64,000 nucleotides of DNA from Amycolatopsis lurida (GTDB taxonomy: Bacteria; Actinomycetota; Actinomycetes; Mycobacteriales; Pseudonocardiaceae), in NCBI RefSeq assembly GCF_900105055.1, contig NZ_FNTA01000003.1, positions 62,001 through 126,000 on the forward strand, written 5' to 3'. The stretch's first letter is position 1; every line of letters starts with the position of its first letter. The notes under the pieces were generated by a model. That model had not been told where the DNA came from, did not search any database, and was given only the letters and a program-made list of their open reading frames with translations. The translations under genes were made by a program, and so were the position numbers. Shown here in pieces: positions 34,074 to 41,248 of the stretch.

Positions 34074-34120
34074 CCCAATGTCGCATTTGAGACGCTCAGT
34101 GTCCCTGATGCGACATTGGG
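34074..34120. terminator. Stem-loop after the GH2 gene
   Basis: Arms CCCAATGTCGCAT and ATGCGACATTGGG (13 bp, perfect) enclose a 21-base loop. A further outer pairing, GTGGG near 34059 with CCCAC near 34135, extends the structure. It begins 30 bp after the GH2 stop and can end transcription of the furanose operon and of the converging MmpS-like gene. Confidence 0.65.
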
Positions 34121-34148
34121 GACACCGGCTCGCCCACGATGACGGTGC

Positions 34149-34775
34149 TCAGCCGCAGCTCACCACAGCGTAAGCACCGGAGCTGCTGTTCTCGGCGATG
34201 GTCGTGCCGTCACCCCTGCTGATCCGGCAGGTGATGGTGCCCCCGCCCGCGTTCTGCGCGTTCATGTTGACGCCCAGAGCCGATTCGTCGGACTCGATGG
34301 TCTTTGACCACTTCTTGCCTTTGACGTTCGTTTCCTGGGAAATATTGAAGCCGGGCTTCAGGTAGGTGACGGACGAGATGCCCGATCCCGTGGTGGTCAC
34401 GCTGTAAGTGATCTTCCGGGCCTTGCTCGCCTCTTCTTCGTCCGCCTTTCGCTGCGCGATCGCGGCTTCGGAGGACTTCCGTTCCGCCTCGGACGAGCGG
34501 CCGGCCGACTCGGCGATCGAACGTGAGACGGACTCGCGGGCCGCTTCGGCCGCGGAGCTCACCGATGCCGCGACAGCGGGATCCGTGGTGGTCACGATGG
34601 GTGGGCTGGACAAGGTCGAACCACTGATCGCGGTGCGCCCGGGATCATCGGTCTTGCCGCCATCGGCGATCGCGGCGATCAACAAGACCGCGACGACGAC
34701 GCCGGTGATCCAAGGCCATTTCTTCCACTTATTCGGAGATTCCGGAGCGGGCGGCATCGTGGGCGGAAGGCTCAT
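34149..34775 (-). CDS. MmpS-like membrane-anchored protein
   Basis: A 208-residue protein with a cytoplasmic proline-rich N-terminus, one membrane helix (about 23-38, ITGVVVAVLLIAAIA), a long Ser/Ala/Glu/Lys-rich helical spacer (about 65-120) and a C-terminal beta domain that ends in TITCRISRGD and AVVSCG. This C-terminal part resembles the extracytoplasmic domain of mycobacterial MmpS proteins. No MmpL partner gene is nearby. The coiled-coil spacer is much longer than in classical MmpS, so the family call is moderate. Confidence 0.6.
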   Translation of the reverse strand: MSLPPTMPPAPESPNKWKKWPWITGVVVAVLLIAAIADGGKTDDPGRTAISGSTLSSPPIVTTTDPAVAASVSSAAEAARESVSRSIAESAGRSSEAERKSSEAAIAQRKADEEEASKARKITYSVTTTGSGISSVTYLKPGFNISQETNVKGKKWSKTIESDESALGVNMNAQNAGGGTITCRISRGDGTTIAENSSSGAYAVVSCG

Positions 34776-34936
34776 GGGAATCGCTCATTTCGTTCCAGCG
34801 TCCCCGTGGACGCCCTGCACCACGAGTCGAGCCGTTCGCGGCCACCGTTACCTCAAGCACCCGAATACAGGTCGAAAGACCCTAAGAGCCATGGTCGAGC
34901 ATCGCGGGCCCCGGAGTCCTCCGTCGATACTCCCGG

Positions 34937-34942
34937 TAACCT
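34937..34942 (+). promoter_or_regulatory. -10 box of a probable leaderless transcript
   Basis: TAACCT lies 7 bp before the ATG at 34950, with no Shine-Dalgarno sequence between, the layout of an actinobacterial leaderless gene. Confidence 0.5.
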
Positions 34943-34949
34943 TGGGCTC

Positions 34950-35699
34950 ATGACCGGCCCGGACACACCCGCCTCCTTCAAACTCGCGTACGTCCCCGGC
35001 GTGACGCCCTCGAAGTGGGTCCGGATCTGGAACGAGCGGTCGCCCGACGTCCCGCTCGAACTCGTCCAGACGACCGCGGCCGAGGCCACCGCGCTGGTCC
35101 GGGAGCGCGAGGTGGACGCCGTCCTGCTGAGGCTTCCCATCGATCGCGAGGGGCTGCACGCGATCCCGCTCTACACCGAGACGACCGTCGTGGTCGTCCC
35201 CAAGGACCACCTGGTCGCCGCCGCGGACGAGGTCACCGTCGACGACATCGCCGACGAAATCGTGCTGCACCCGCTCGACGACACGCTGGACTGGGACGCG
35301 CCACCGGGGAAACCCGCGCTGGAGCGCCCCGCGACCACGGCGGACGCCATCGAGCTGGTCGCCGCCGGTGTCGGGCTCCTCGTCGTCCCGCAGTCACTCG
35401 CGCGGCTGCACCACCGGCGTGACCTGACCTACCGTCCGATCTCCGGCACGCCCGAATCCGGTGTCGCCTTGTCCTGGCCGGACGAAGAGACCTCCGACCT
35501 GATGGAGCAGTTCATCGGGATCGTGCGCGGCCGCACGGTCAACAGCACGCGCGGGCGGCAGCAGGCTCCGGAAAAGAAGACTCAGGAGAAGGCTCCGGCG
35601 AAGGGCAAACGCCCTCAGGCCACCGGCCGGAAGCCGCAGGCCGGGAATCGCCGCGCTCCTCAGGGTGGGAAGCGCGGCAAACCCCGTCGTCGCGGTTAG
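34950..35699 (+). CDS. LysR substrate-binding domain protein without a DNA-binding domain
   Basis: A 249-residue protein. Residues 10-200 match the effector-binding domain of LysR regulators (KLAYVPGVTPSKWVRIW at the start, VPKDHLVAAADEVTVDDIAD in the middle). The helix-turn-helix that normally precedes it is absent, and the leaderless start at 34950 rules out a longer N-terminus. The last 50 residues are a Lys/Arg/Pro/Gln-rich disordered tail that could bind nucleic acid. Its stop codon TAG (35697-35699) overlaps the left end of a long palindromic element. The DUF5997 gene lies close by, a pairing I believe recurs in actinomycetes. Confidence 0.8.
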   Translation: MTGPDTPASFKLAYVPGVTPSKWVRIWNERSPDVPLELVQTTAAEATALVREREVDAVLLRLPIDREGLHAIPLYTETTVVVVPKDHLVAAADEVTVDDIADEIVLHPLDDTLDWDAPPGKPALERPATTADAIELVAAGVGLLVVPQSLARLHHRRDLTYRPISGTPESGVALSWPDEETSDLMEQFIGIVRGRTVNSTRGRQQAPEKKTQEKAPAKGKRPQATGRKPQAGNRRAPQGGKRGKPRRRG

Positions 35700-35863
35700 G
35701 CCGTGTCCTGTAAGTCATGTTCGCGGTCTTCGCGCCCAGGTGGGTCCCTGACGGGACGGGCGGACGCGGCCGAGTACGACCCGGTACGAGGCCGCGTCCG
35801 CCCGCACCGTCAGGAACCACCTGGATCCCGAAGCCCATCGAACAGACTTACAGGACACGGCCT
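35698..35863. mobile_element. 166-bp palindromic MITE-like element
   Basis: The ends are a perfect 19-bp inverted repeat, AGGCCGTGTCCTGTAAGTC on the left. The interior is also an imperfect palindrome: CCAGGTGGGTCCCTGACGG and GGCGGACGCGGCC on the left pair with their near complements on the right. The two halves can fold into one long hairpin. There is no transposase gene and no clear target duplication. It may be a non-autonomous transposon remnant mobilised by an IS with GTGTCCTGTAA-type ends. Confidence 0.7.
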
Positions 35864-35910
35864 GGTGCCTACGGGCAGGGTTGGCGAGCTGCACCGAGCG
35901 ATGCCGCGCG

Positions 35911-35916
35911 TAGGCT
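35911..35916 (+). promoter_or_regulatory. -10 box of a probable leaderless transcript
   Basis: TAGGCT lies 7 bp before the ATG at 35924 with no ribosome site between. Confidence 0.45.
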
Positions 35917-35923
35917 GCCGAAA

Positions 35924-36280
35924 ATGGATGTCGCGTGGCCCGAGCGGCGTGAAGATGTGCTCAACGCGCTCAGAGTGCTCTCAGCAGCGCCTCCAGCGCT
36001 GGACGATGCGGGCGGGGACACCCGATGGCCGGACCTCACGAATGCCGTCCATTGGCTGGCGGACGACACCTCGTGGGACTTGGTGGATCCGGTCACGTCG
36101 ATCGGGACGATCCTCCGTGACAGCCAGGAGAGCGACGTGATCCGCGAGGTCGTGGCCGCGGTCGTCGCCGTGTCGGATCGCCAAGGCTCCCTGAGTTCGG
36201 ATGCGGCCTGGTTCGGTGACAGTGGTTGGAGCGAGGTTCGGCGACTCGCCACGAAGGCGCTCACCTGCCTGGCACGGTGA
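35924..36280 (+). CDS. Small hypothetical protein
   Basis: A 118-residue soluble, mostly helical protein beginning MDVAWPERREDVLNALRVLS and containing AVHWLADDTSWDLVDP. Similar short proteins are common in Streptomyces and relatives, but no function is known to me. It has its own likely leaderless promoter and lies immediately after the palindromic element. Its end is 31 bp from the converging DUF5997 gene. Confidence 0.65.
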   Translation: MDVAWPERREDVLNALRVLSAAPPALDDAGGDTRWPDLTNAVHWLADDTSWDLVDPVTSIGTILRDSQESDVIREVVAAVVAVSDRQGSLSSDAAWFGDSGWSEVRRLATKALTCLAR

Positions 36281-36311
36281 GCGTACCCAGCCACCTCCGT
36301 GATGAGGTCGG

Positions 36312-36689
36312 TCAGCTTTCGCTGCGGGCGGCCTTGAGGCGCGCCTCCTCCTTGCGGACCTCGGCCAGCGTCTCGCGCTCCCGCTTCAGCCAGTCGGGGT
36401 TCTCGTTCTTGATCGCGTCGATCTGCTCGGTGGTGAGGGTGCCCGTGATCCCACCGCGCGCCAGGCCGCTGATGGAGACGCCCAGCTTCGCCGCGATGAC
36501 CGGACGCGGGTGCGGCCCATTGCGGCGCAGTTCCCGCAGCCACTCGGGCGGTTCGGCCTGCAGCGCGTTCAGTTCGTCGCGGGAGACGACACCCTCCTGG
36601 AACTCCACCGGGGTGGCCTCGAGGTACACACCCAGCTTCTTCGCCGCTGTCGCGGGCTTCATCGTTTGAGGGGTTTTCTGCGACGTCAT
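36312..36689 (-). CDS. DUF5997 family protein
   Basis: A 125-residue soluble protein with TMKPATAAKKLGVYLEATP near the start, PEWLRELRRNGPHPRPVIAAKLGVS in the middle (positions 50-74) and TEQIDAIKNENPDWLKRE near the end. The two Pro-x-Trp-Leu blocks and LGVS suggest a small winged or helical fold. DUF5997 proteins are widespread in actinobacteria and uncharacterised. I start it at ATG 36689, and the longer reading frame upstream is rejected. Confidence 0.75.
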   Translation of the reverse strand: MTSQKTPQTMKPATAAKKLGVYLEATPVEFQEGVVSRDELNALQAEPPEWLRELRRNGPHPRPVIAAKLGVSISGLARGGITGTLTTEQIDAIKNENPDWLKRERETLAEVRKEEARLKAARSES

Positions 36690-36712
36690 TGCCTCAGGGT
36701 AACGCCCTGTGA

Positions 36713-37738
36713 TCAGGCGCCCTTCTCGGGCAGCGTGACGATGCCGAGCCCGGCGAGCACTCCGGCCACGGCGACCGCGGCGAGGACGACCCAGGCGATC
36801 GGATGCCCGAGGTTGAGCGTCCAGTACGTCCCGACCCGCCGGTGCACCAGGAGCGCGGGGTCGTTCCGGTTCAGATAGACCATCCCGGCGGCGTGCCAAT
36901 AGCGGTCGTCGTCGCGTTGTTCGTATCGGGTCTCCGGTTCGTCGCCGGTGGGTGTCAACCGGTGTCCGGCGTCGCCTGCGCGGACGGAGAAGACAATCCA
37001 CGCGATGAAGGCGGCGAGGAGGGGCAGGTAGCCCACGATCGTCGTCGGCACAGTCGTCTCGACGACCTCCCACAGCTGGAGCGAAACGACGAGCATGGTC
37101 GCGGTGACGCAGCCCGCGGAGACCAGGAGCAGGCTGAGCACCCCGTGCAGGTATTCCCTGTACCGCGACGCCGACGCCGACGGCTGTGCGGCGTCGATCT
37201 CGGGCCGGGCCCGGGAAATCGCGATGGTCAGGGGCGGGATCAGCACGACGACCAGGATCTGCGTGAGGACCGTCGAGAAGTTCGCCGTGCCCACGGCCAG
37301 GCCGATCGCCGCCGTGACGACGGTCAGCAGCACCGCCGGCGCCAGCAGAATCCACTGTGGACGGACGGGGTCGGAGCGCAAGGAGGTGTCGGTGGTGACC
37401 GCCTGCCGGGCCCCGGCGTACCAGCCCTCCTGACGTTTCGCGGCGGCGATCGCACGACTGGCCAGGCCGCCGAGCAGCGAATAGGTCGCGACGAGACCGA
37501 CCAGGACGACCTCGGGTGCTATTTCGTCGATGAGAACGACGGCGCAGGCGGCAACCGCGCCTGCCGCGATTCCCCGGTTGTAGCGACGCCGCGCGCGGAG
37601 GATCACGGCCTCTCCGGTGCGCCGGGCCGGGACCCGGACGCCGAAGGGAAGGGTCGGCCGTGCCAGCGCGGGTGCCGAGGCGAAGGTGGCCGCGGTGAAC
37701 GCGATCAGGGCGAGGTTCAGCCAGAGCGGTCCGGTCAT
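36713..37738 (-). CDS. Membrane protein with a DUF5808-like domain, partner of the GntR regulator
   Basis: A 341-residue membrane protein with about eight hydrophobic helices. Between the last helices is DDRYWHAAGMVYLNRNDPAL followed by GTYWTLNLGHP, the pattern of DUF5808, in which a short WK/F-YYNxxDPxL motif precedes a final helix. The gene begins at an ATGA overlap with the GntR/YtrA repressor gene upstream, so the pair is one transcription unit. This arrangement is common in Gram-positive bacteria and probably responds to membrane or cell-wall stress. Confidence 0.78.
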   Translation of the reverse strand: MTGPLWLNLALIAFTAATFASAPALARPTLPFGVRVPARRTGEAVILRARRRYNRGIAAGAVAACAVVLIDEIAPEVVLVGLVATYSLLGGLASRAIAAAKRQEGWYAGARQAVTTDTSLRSDPVRPQWILLAPAVLLTVVTAAIGLAVGTANFSTVLTQILVVVLIPPLTIAISRARPEIDAAQPSASASRYREYLHGVLSLLLVSAGCVTATMLVVSLQLWEVVETTVPTTIVGYLPLLAAFIAWIVFSVRAGDAGHRLTPTGDEPETRYEQRDDDRYWHAAGMVYLNRNDPALLVHRRVGTYWTLNLGHPIAWVVLAAVAVAGVLAGLGIVTLPEKGA

Positions 37739-38130
37739 CGGCGGGCGCTCACGGCGAAGGAGCCCAGCACGGACTCGCACCGGCTGGTCACTTCGCGCGG
37801 GCCCAGGCCCAGGGCGACGGCTTCGGCCAGCAAAGTGCGCAGGCGCTCTTGCCATTCGTCCGCGTAGCCGTCTTCCGCCGGACCGGAGGACGCGTCCCGC
37901 CGGACCACGGCGCCGGTCTTGCGGTTGATCCGGATGAAGCCCTGCGTCCGCAGCAGGTCATAGGCCTTGTTGACGGTGTGGAAGTTGATCCCGAGATCGG
38001 CGCCGAGTTGCCGGGTGGAGGGCAGGGCGCTGCCCTCGGCCAGCACGCCGTCGGCGACGGCTTCGACGATCCGGTCGCGGATCTGCTGGTAGATCGGAAC
38101 CTCGCTGTCGAGGTCGAGAGTCAGCAACAC
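37735..38130 (-). CDS. GntR-family regulator, YtrA type
   Basis: A 131-residue repressor. The N-terminal winged helix has PIYQQIRDRIVEAVADGVL and LPSTRQLGADLGINFHTVNKAYDLL (positions 12-61). The short C-terminal helical part is typical of the YtrA subfamily, which binds as a dimer without a large ligand domain. It overlaps the membrane protein gene by 4 bp. An AT-rich dyad at 38145-38165, just upstream of its start, is a likely autoregulatory operator. Confidence 0.9.
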   Translation of the reverse strand: MLLTLDLDSEVPIYQQIRDRIVEAVADGVLAEGSALPSTRQLGADLGINFHTVNKAYDLLRTQGFIRINRKTGAVVRRDASSGPAEDGYADEWQERLRTLLAEAVALGLGPREVTSRCESVLGSFAVSARR

Positions 38131-38144
38131 CCCTCAAGGATATC

Positions 38145-38165
38145 TGCTATACACTTACTATAACA
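38145..38165. promoter_or_regulatory. Probable GntR/YtrA operator
   Basis: TGCTATA and TATAACA are separated by 7 bp and match as a dyad at six of seven positions. The site lies between the divergent GntR gene and the gene at 38202, in an AT-rich patch that also carries GATATCTG / CAGATAGC outer repeats. Confidence 0.55.
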
Positions 38166-38201
38166 ACTACATCAGATAGCTCTGGAGGGAAGGCGATCAC
38201 G

Positions 38202-38564
38202 ATGGCGACGCTGGACATCACCGAGGGTGGAGTGCGGGTCGGTTTTTCGGGCTGGGAGCGGCTGGCCGTGTGGCGCGACGAAGTGGTCGTGCCGCGGGCG
38301 GCGATCAAGGTCGTCGAGCATGTCGACGCGCCCTTGCGGCGGACGCGCGGGGGACGGGCGGGGGCGCTGATCAGCGGGGTGCTGAAGGTGGGCTACTGGG
38401 GTTTGGGCACGGGGACCCGCCAGTTGGTGTCGGTCCGCAGGGGTGTGCCGGGGCTGCGGATCGAAATCGATCGCGGGGTCGCCGGGCTCCCGTTCGACGA
38501 GGTACTGGTCAGCGTGCCGGACGCGGCGGAACTGGCCGGCGCGCTCGCGCCGAGCAACGCCTAG
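38202..38564 (+). CDS. Small hypothetical protein, divergent from GntR
   Basis: A 120-residue soluble protein, beta-rich, with VGFSGWERLAVWRDEVVVP near the start and FDEVLVSVPDAAELAGAL near the end. The pattern recalls bacterial PH-like domains, but this is a weak impression. GGAGGGAAGG lies upstream of the ATG at 38202. It shares the putative GntR operator region and is probably in the same regulon. Its last 4 bp overlap the end of the converging next gene. Confidence 0.65.
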   Translation: MATLDITEGGVRVGFSGWERLAVWRDEVVVPRAAIKVVEHVDAPLRRTRGGRAGALISGVLKVGYWGLGTGTRQLVSVRRGVPGLRIEIDRGVAGLPFDEVLVSVPDAAELAGALAPSNA

Positions 38565-39055
38565 AGGTAGTCGAAGAACCGGTCCCACCACGAAGGCGGC
38601 CGGTCCGGGGGATAGAGGGTGTCGAATCCGCTGATCCCGGTGTACCTGGTCCATAACGGATGTTCGGAGACGGGCAGGTAGCCGAGCGCTTCCAGCTCGT
38701 CTTCGACCTGTCTTCGGACCGAGACCGGGAAGAACTCCCGTTCCTCGTCTTCGTCGTAGCTGCCCGGATTCCCCAGCGTCACCGCGACGAGGCCGCCGAA
38801 ATTGCTGACCGTGACGGTCACCCGGTCGCCCGCGGAGGTCGCGCTCGCCGGGATCACGATCCTGCCGAGGTGACTGGCGTCCTGGACGTGGCGGTCGACT
38901 TCGCAGGTGCATCCGAAGCGGTGGTCGAGCCGTTCGGCCAGCCGCTCGAATCGCGCCCGTTCGGCCGGTCCGTCGAAGTCGTGCGGCACCTCCCAGTGGC
39001 CGGGTTCGTCCAGCTCTCGCAGCATTGCCCAGGTCTGCTGTTCGTCGAGGGGCAT
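38561..39055 (-). CDS. Hypothetical soluble protein
   Basis: A 164-residue acidic protein with no signal peptide. It contains HRFGCTCEVDRHVQDASHLGR (positions 45-65, two close Cys) and an RVTVTVSNFGGLVAVTLGNP beta stretch, and it ends PSWWDRFFDYL. No known domain is recognised. It stands alone between converging and diverging neighbours. Confidence 0.65.
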   Translation of the reverse strand: MPLDEQQTWAMLRELDEPGHWEVPHDFDGPAERARFERLAERLDHRFGCTCEVDRHVQDASHLGRIVIPASATSAGDRVTVTVSNFGGLVAVTLGNPGSYDEDEEREFFPVSVRRQVEDELEALGYLPVSEHPLWTRYTGISGFDTLYPPDRPPSWWDRFFDYL

Positions 39056-39148
39056 CGTCGCCTCCCGGCCTCGGGTGGTCTAGTCCACTTTCCGAACTGA
39101 CCTTAGTCAGCCGCGACCCGCGCGGACAATGGTGGGACGAATTCCGGT

Positions 39149-39181
39149 CCGAAAATTTTCGGAGGTAGCGCCAGCGCTACC
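39149..39181. repeat. Two adjacent perfect palindromes upstream of the serine hydrolase gene
   Basis: CCGAAAATTTTCGG (39149-39162) is a perfect 14-bp palindrome. After one base comes GGTAGCGC-CA-GCGCTACC (39164-39181), a perfect 8-bp stem with 2-base loop. They lie 86-118 bp before the gene start. They may be operator sites or a transcript structure. Confidence 0.55.
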
Positions 39182-39266
39182 TGTGATTCGGCAGTCAGCA
39201 CTCCTGATCTTCGTGCCCGATCCGGCCAGAGTCGTAGGTGTCGATCCGTTCGAGCAAGGAGTGCGA

Positions 39267-40403
39267 ATGACGGTACGCAAGGGTGTCGTGGTCTTGACGG
39301 TGGCGGGCCTGATGGGCGCCGCGTGGACCACGGCGGCGGATGCGGCCCCGGCCAAGGGGGCCGACCTGCAGAAGGGGCTGGACTCGTTGGTGCGTCAAGA
39401 GAAGTTCCCGGCCGCGCTCGCCTATGTGGCTGACGGAAGGCGTGCGTCGTCGCTGGTCGCGGGGTCCTCGCGAATCGATCGCCAGGTGCCCGTTCCGCGG
39501 GACGGCACGGTCCGGGCGGGCAGCAACACCAAGACGTTCACGGCGGTGGCGGTCCTGCAGCTGGTGGCCGAGGGCAAGGTGGATCTGGACGCGCCGATCG
39601 AGAAGTACCTTCCGGGGATCGTGCGCGGTGAGGGCATCGACGCCACCAAGATCACCGTCCGGCAGCTGCTGCAGCACACCAGCGGGCTGCCGAACTACAC
39701 CGAGTACCTCGGGCTGGAGAACTTCGAGCAGGTGCAGCACCGGTACGTCCCGAATCACGAACTGCTCGCGGCGGCCTTGAGCCACCCGGCGAAGTTCGCG
39801 CCCGGAACCAAATGGGAGTACAGCAACACCGGTTATCTGCTGGCGGGCATGCTGATCGAGAAGGTGACCGGACGTCCGATCCAGGAGCAGATCACCGAAC
39901 GCGTGATCAAGAAGGCGGGCCTGAAGCACACCTACTGGCCGCAGGTCGGCGACCAGACCATCCAGGGACGGCATCCGCAGGGGTACGCCATCGGCAACGC
40001 CGCCACCGGAAAGGTGATCGACGTGACGGAGCTGGACCCGTCCTGGGGCGGCGCGGCAGGCCAGCTGATCTCGACACCCAGTGACCTCGGCAAGTTCTTC
40101 AAGGTGTTACTCGAAGGCAGGCTGCTTCCCGCCGCGCAGCTGGCCGAAATGCGGACGACGGTCGACGCGCCCCTCTTTCCCGGCACGAAGTACGGCCTTG
40201 GCCTGATGAGCAATCCGCTCAGCTGCGGCGGCGTGTACTGGGGACACGGCGGGGACATCCACGGATTCGAAACCCGCGGTGGCGCCACGGAAGACGGCCG
40301 CACGGTCGCGCTCGCGGTGACCGCGATGCCGGGCACCTTCGGCGACGGGGACAAGGACGCCAAGGCGGTCATGGCCACTGTGGACACCGCGTTCTGCAAG
40401 TGA
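39267..40403 (+). CDS. Secreted serine hydrolase, beta-lactamase/D-Ala-D-Ala carboxypeptidase fold
   Basis: A 378-residue exported enzyme. The signal peptide ends near ADAAPA (about 27). The active-site SxxK is S86-N-T-K89, the second motif Y-S-N is in WEYSNTGYLLAG, and the third motif H-x-G is in WGHGGDIHG. These define the class C beta-lactamase/DD-peptidase (R61-like) group. AAGGAG lies before the ATG at 39267. It probably acts on D-Ala peptides of the cell wall, or is an esterase of the same fold. It stands alone. Confidence 0.88.
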   Translation: MTVRKGVVVLTVAGLMGAAWTTAADAAPAKGADLQKGLDSLVRQEKFPAALAYVADGRRASSLVAGSSRIDRQVPVPRDGTVRAGSNTKTFTAVAVLQLVAEGKVDLDAPIEKYLPGIVRGEGIDATKITVRQLLQHTSGLPNYTEYLGLENFEQVQHRYVPNHELLAAALSHPAKFAPGTKWEYSNTGYLLAGMLIEKVTGRPIQEQITERVIKKAGLKHTYWPQVGDQTIQGRHPQGYAIGNAATGKVIDVTELDPSWGGAAGQLISTPSDLGKFFKVLLEGRLLPAAQLAEMRTTVDAPLFPGTKYGLGLMSNPLSCGGVYWGHGGDIHGFETRGGATEDGRTVALAVTAMPGTFGDGDKDAKAVMATVDTAFCK

Positions 40404-40414
40404 CGGGTGCAGGT

Positions 40415-40462
40415 GGTCGTGAGTGACAAGTGTCGTTCTAACGCTCTTTACCACTCACGACC
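40415..40462. repeat. Diverged copy of palindrome family A
   Basis: The outer arms GGTCGTGAGTG and CACTCACGACC are perfect, while the middle has lost symmetry compared with the copies at 12112 and 52638. It begins 11 bp after the serine hydrolase stop, between converging genes. Confidence 0.7.
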
Positions 40463-40504
40463 CCCTCCGCTCCGAGCCCTCAGTGGGAGTCTTGGGCTTC
40501 AGGG

Positions 40505-41248
40505 CTACCGCTTTTCGATGGCCGCCCGGAAACCCTCCAGAGCAGCGAAATAAAAGCGCGGGCCGTACGACACCCGTGCCACGCCGAGTTCCCGGAGCGC
40601 GGCCAGATCCAGTTCCTCGCCGACGTTGCCGTTCACCGGGCACGCGAGTCCGGTGACCAGTGCGGCGAGGTCGTCCCGCCGTCGCACCCCGATCGGATAG
40701 ACGCAGTCGGCGCCGGCCTCCCGGTAGAGCCGGCCCCGCCGGATGGCCTCGGCGACCCTTTCCGGCTCGGGGATCCCGCGGTCGCCCAGGAACGTGTCCA
40801 CCCGGGCGTTGACGACGATCGGGACGCCCGCCTCGGTCGCGGCCGAGCGGATGTCCGCGAGCCGTTCGGCGTGCTCGTCGGGGTCGACCAGCTTGCCGGT
40901 CCGGTGATCGGTGTCCTCCAGGTTGCAGCCGACGGCGCCGGTCTCCAGCAGCCGGTCCACGAATTCCCGCGGCCCCAGGCCATAGCCCGCTTCCGCGTCC
41001 ACGGTGACCGGCAACGACACCGCGCGGGCGACCCGGCTCGCCGCCGCGAACATCTCCCGCCACGGCGCGCCTTCGCCGTCGGGATAGCCGAGCATCGCCG
41101 ACACCGCGGCACTGGCGGTGGCGATCGCGGGGAATCCCGCCTCCGCCAAGATTTCGGCACTCGCCGCGTCCCAGACGTTCGGCAGGACGAGCATTTCCCC
41201 GCTGTGCAGGGCACGGAGCGCTTCGGCGCGAGCGTTCAGGTCGGTCAT
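40505..41248 (-). CDS. Isocitrate lyase/PEP mutase superfamily protein
   Basis: A 247-residue TIM-barrel protein with VLPNVWDAASAEIL near the start, VTVDAEAGYG (metal-binding Asp/Glu) at about 85-95, NLEDTDHRTG and ARVDTFLG. It belongs to the broad PEP mutase/2-methylisocitrate lyase-like family, which cleaves or forms C-C or C-P bonds. The residues of true isocitrate lyases are not present. Members of this subgroup are mostly uncharacterised. Its ATG overlaps the MFS stop, so it is the last gene of the sigma-factor operon. Confidence 0.82.
   Translation of the reverse strand: MTDLNARAEALRALHSGEMLVLPNVWDAASAEILAEAGFPAIATASAAVSAMLGYPDGEGAPWREMFAAASRVARAVSLPVTVDAEAGYGLGPREFVDRLLETGAVGCNLEDTDHRTGKLVDPDEHAERLADIRSAATEAGVPIVVNARVDTFLGDRGIPEPERVAEAIRRGRLYREAGADCVYPIGVRRRDDLAALVTGLACPVNGNVGEELDLAALRELGVARVSYGPRFYFAALEGFRAAIEKR

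Noticed and set aside
35698..35863. Complete insertion sequence
   Set aside because: Only 166 bp long with no transposase gene; the short frames inside it are mirror artefacts of the palindrome.
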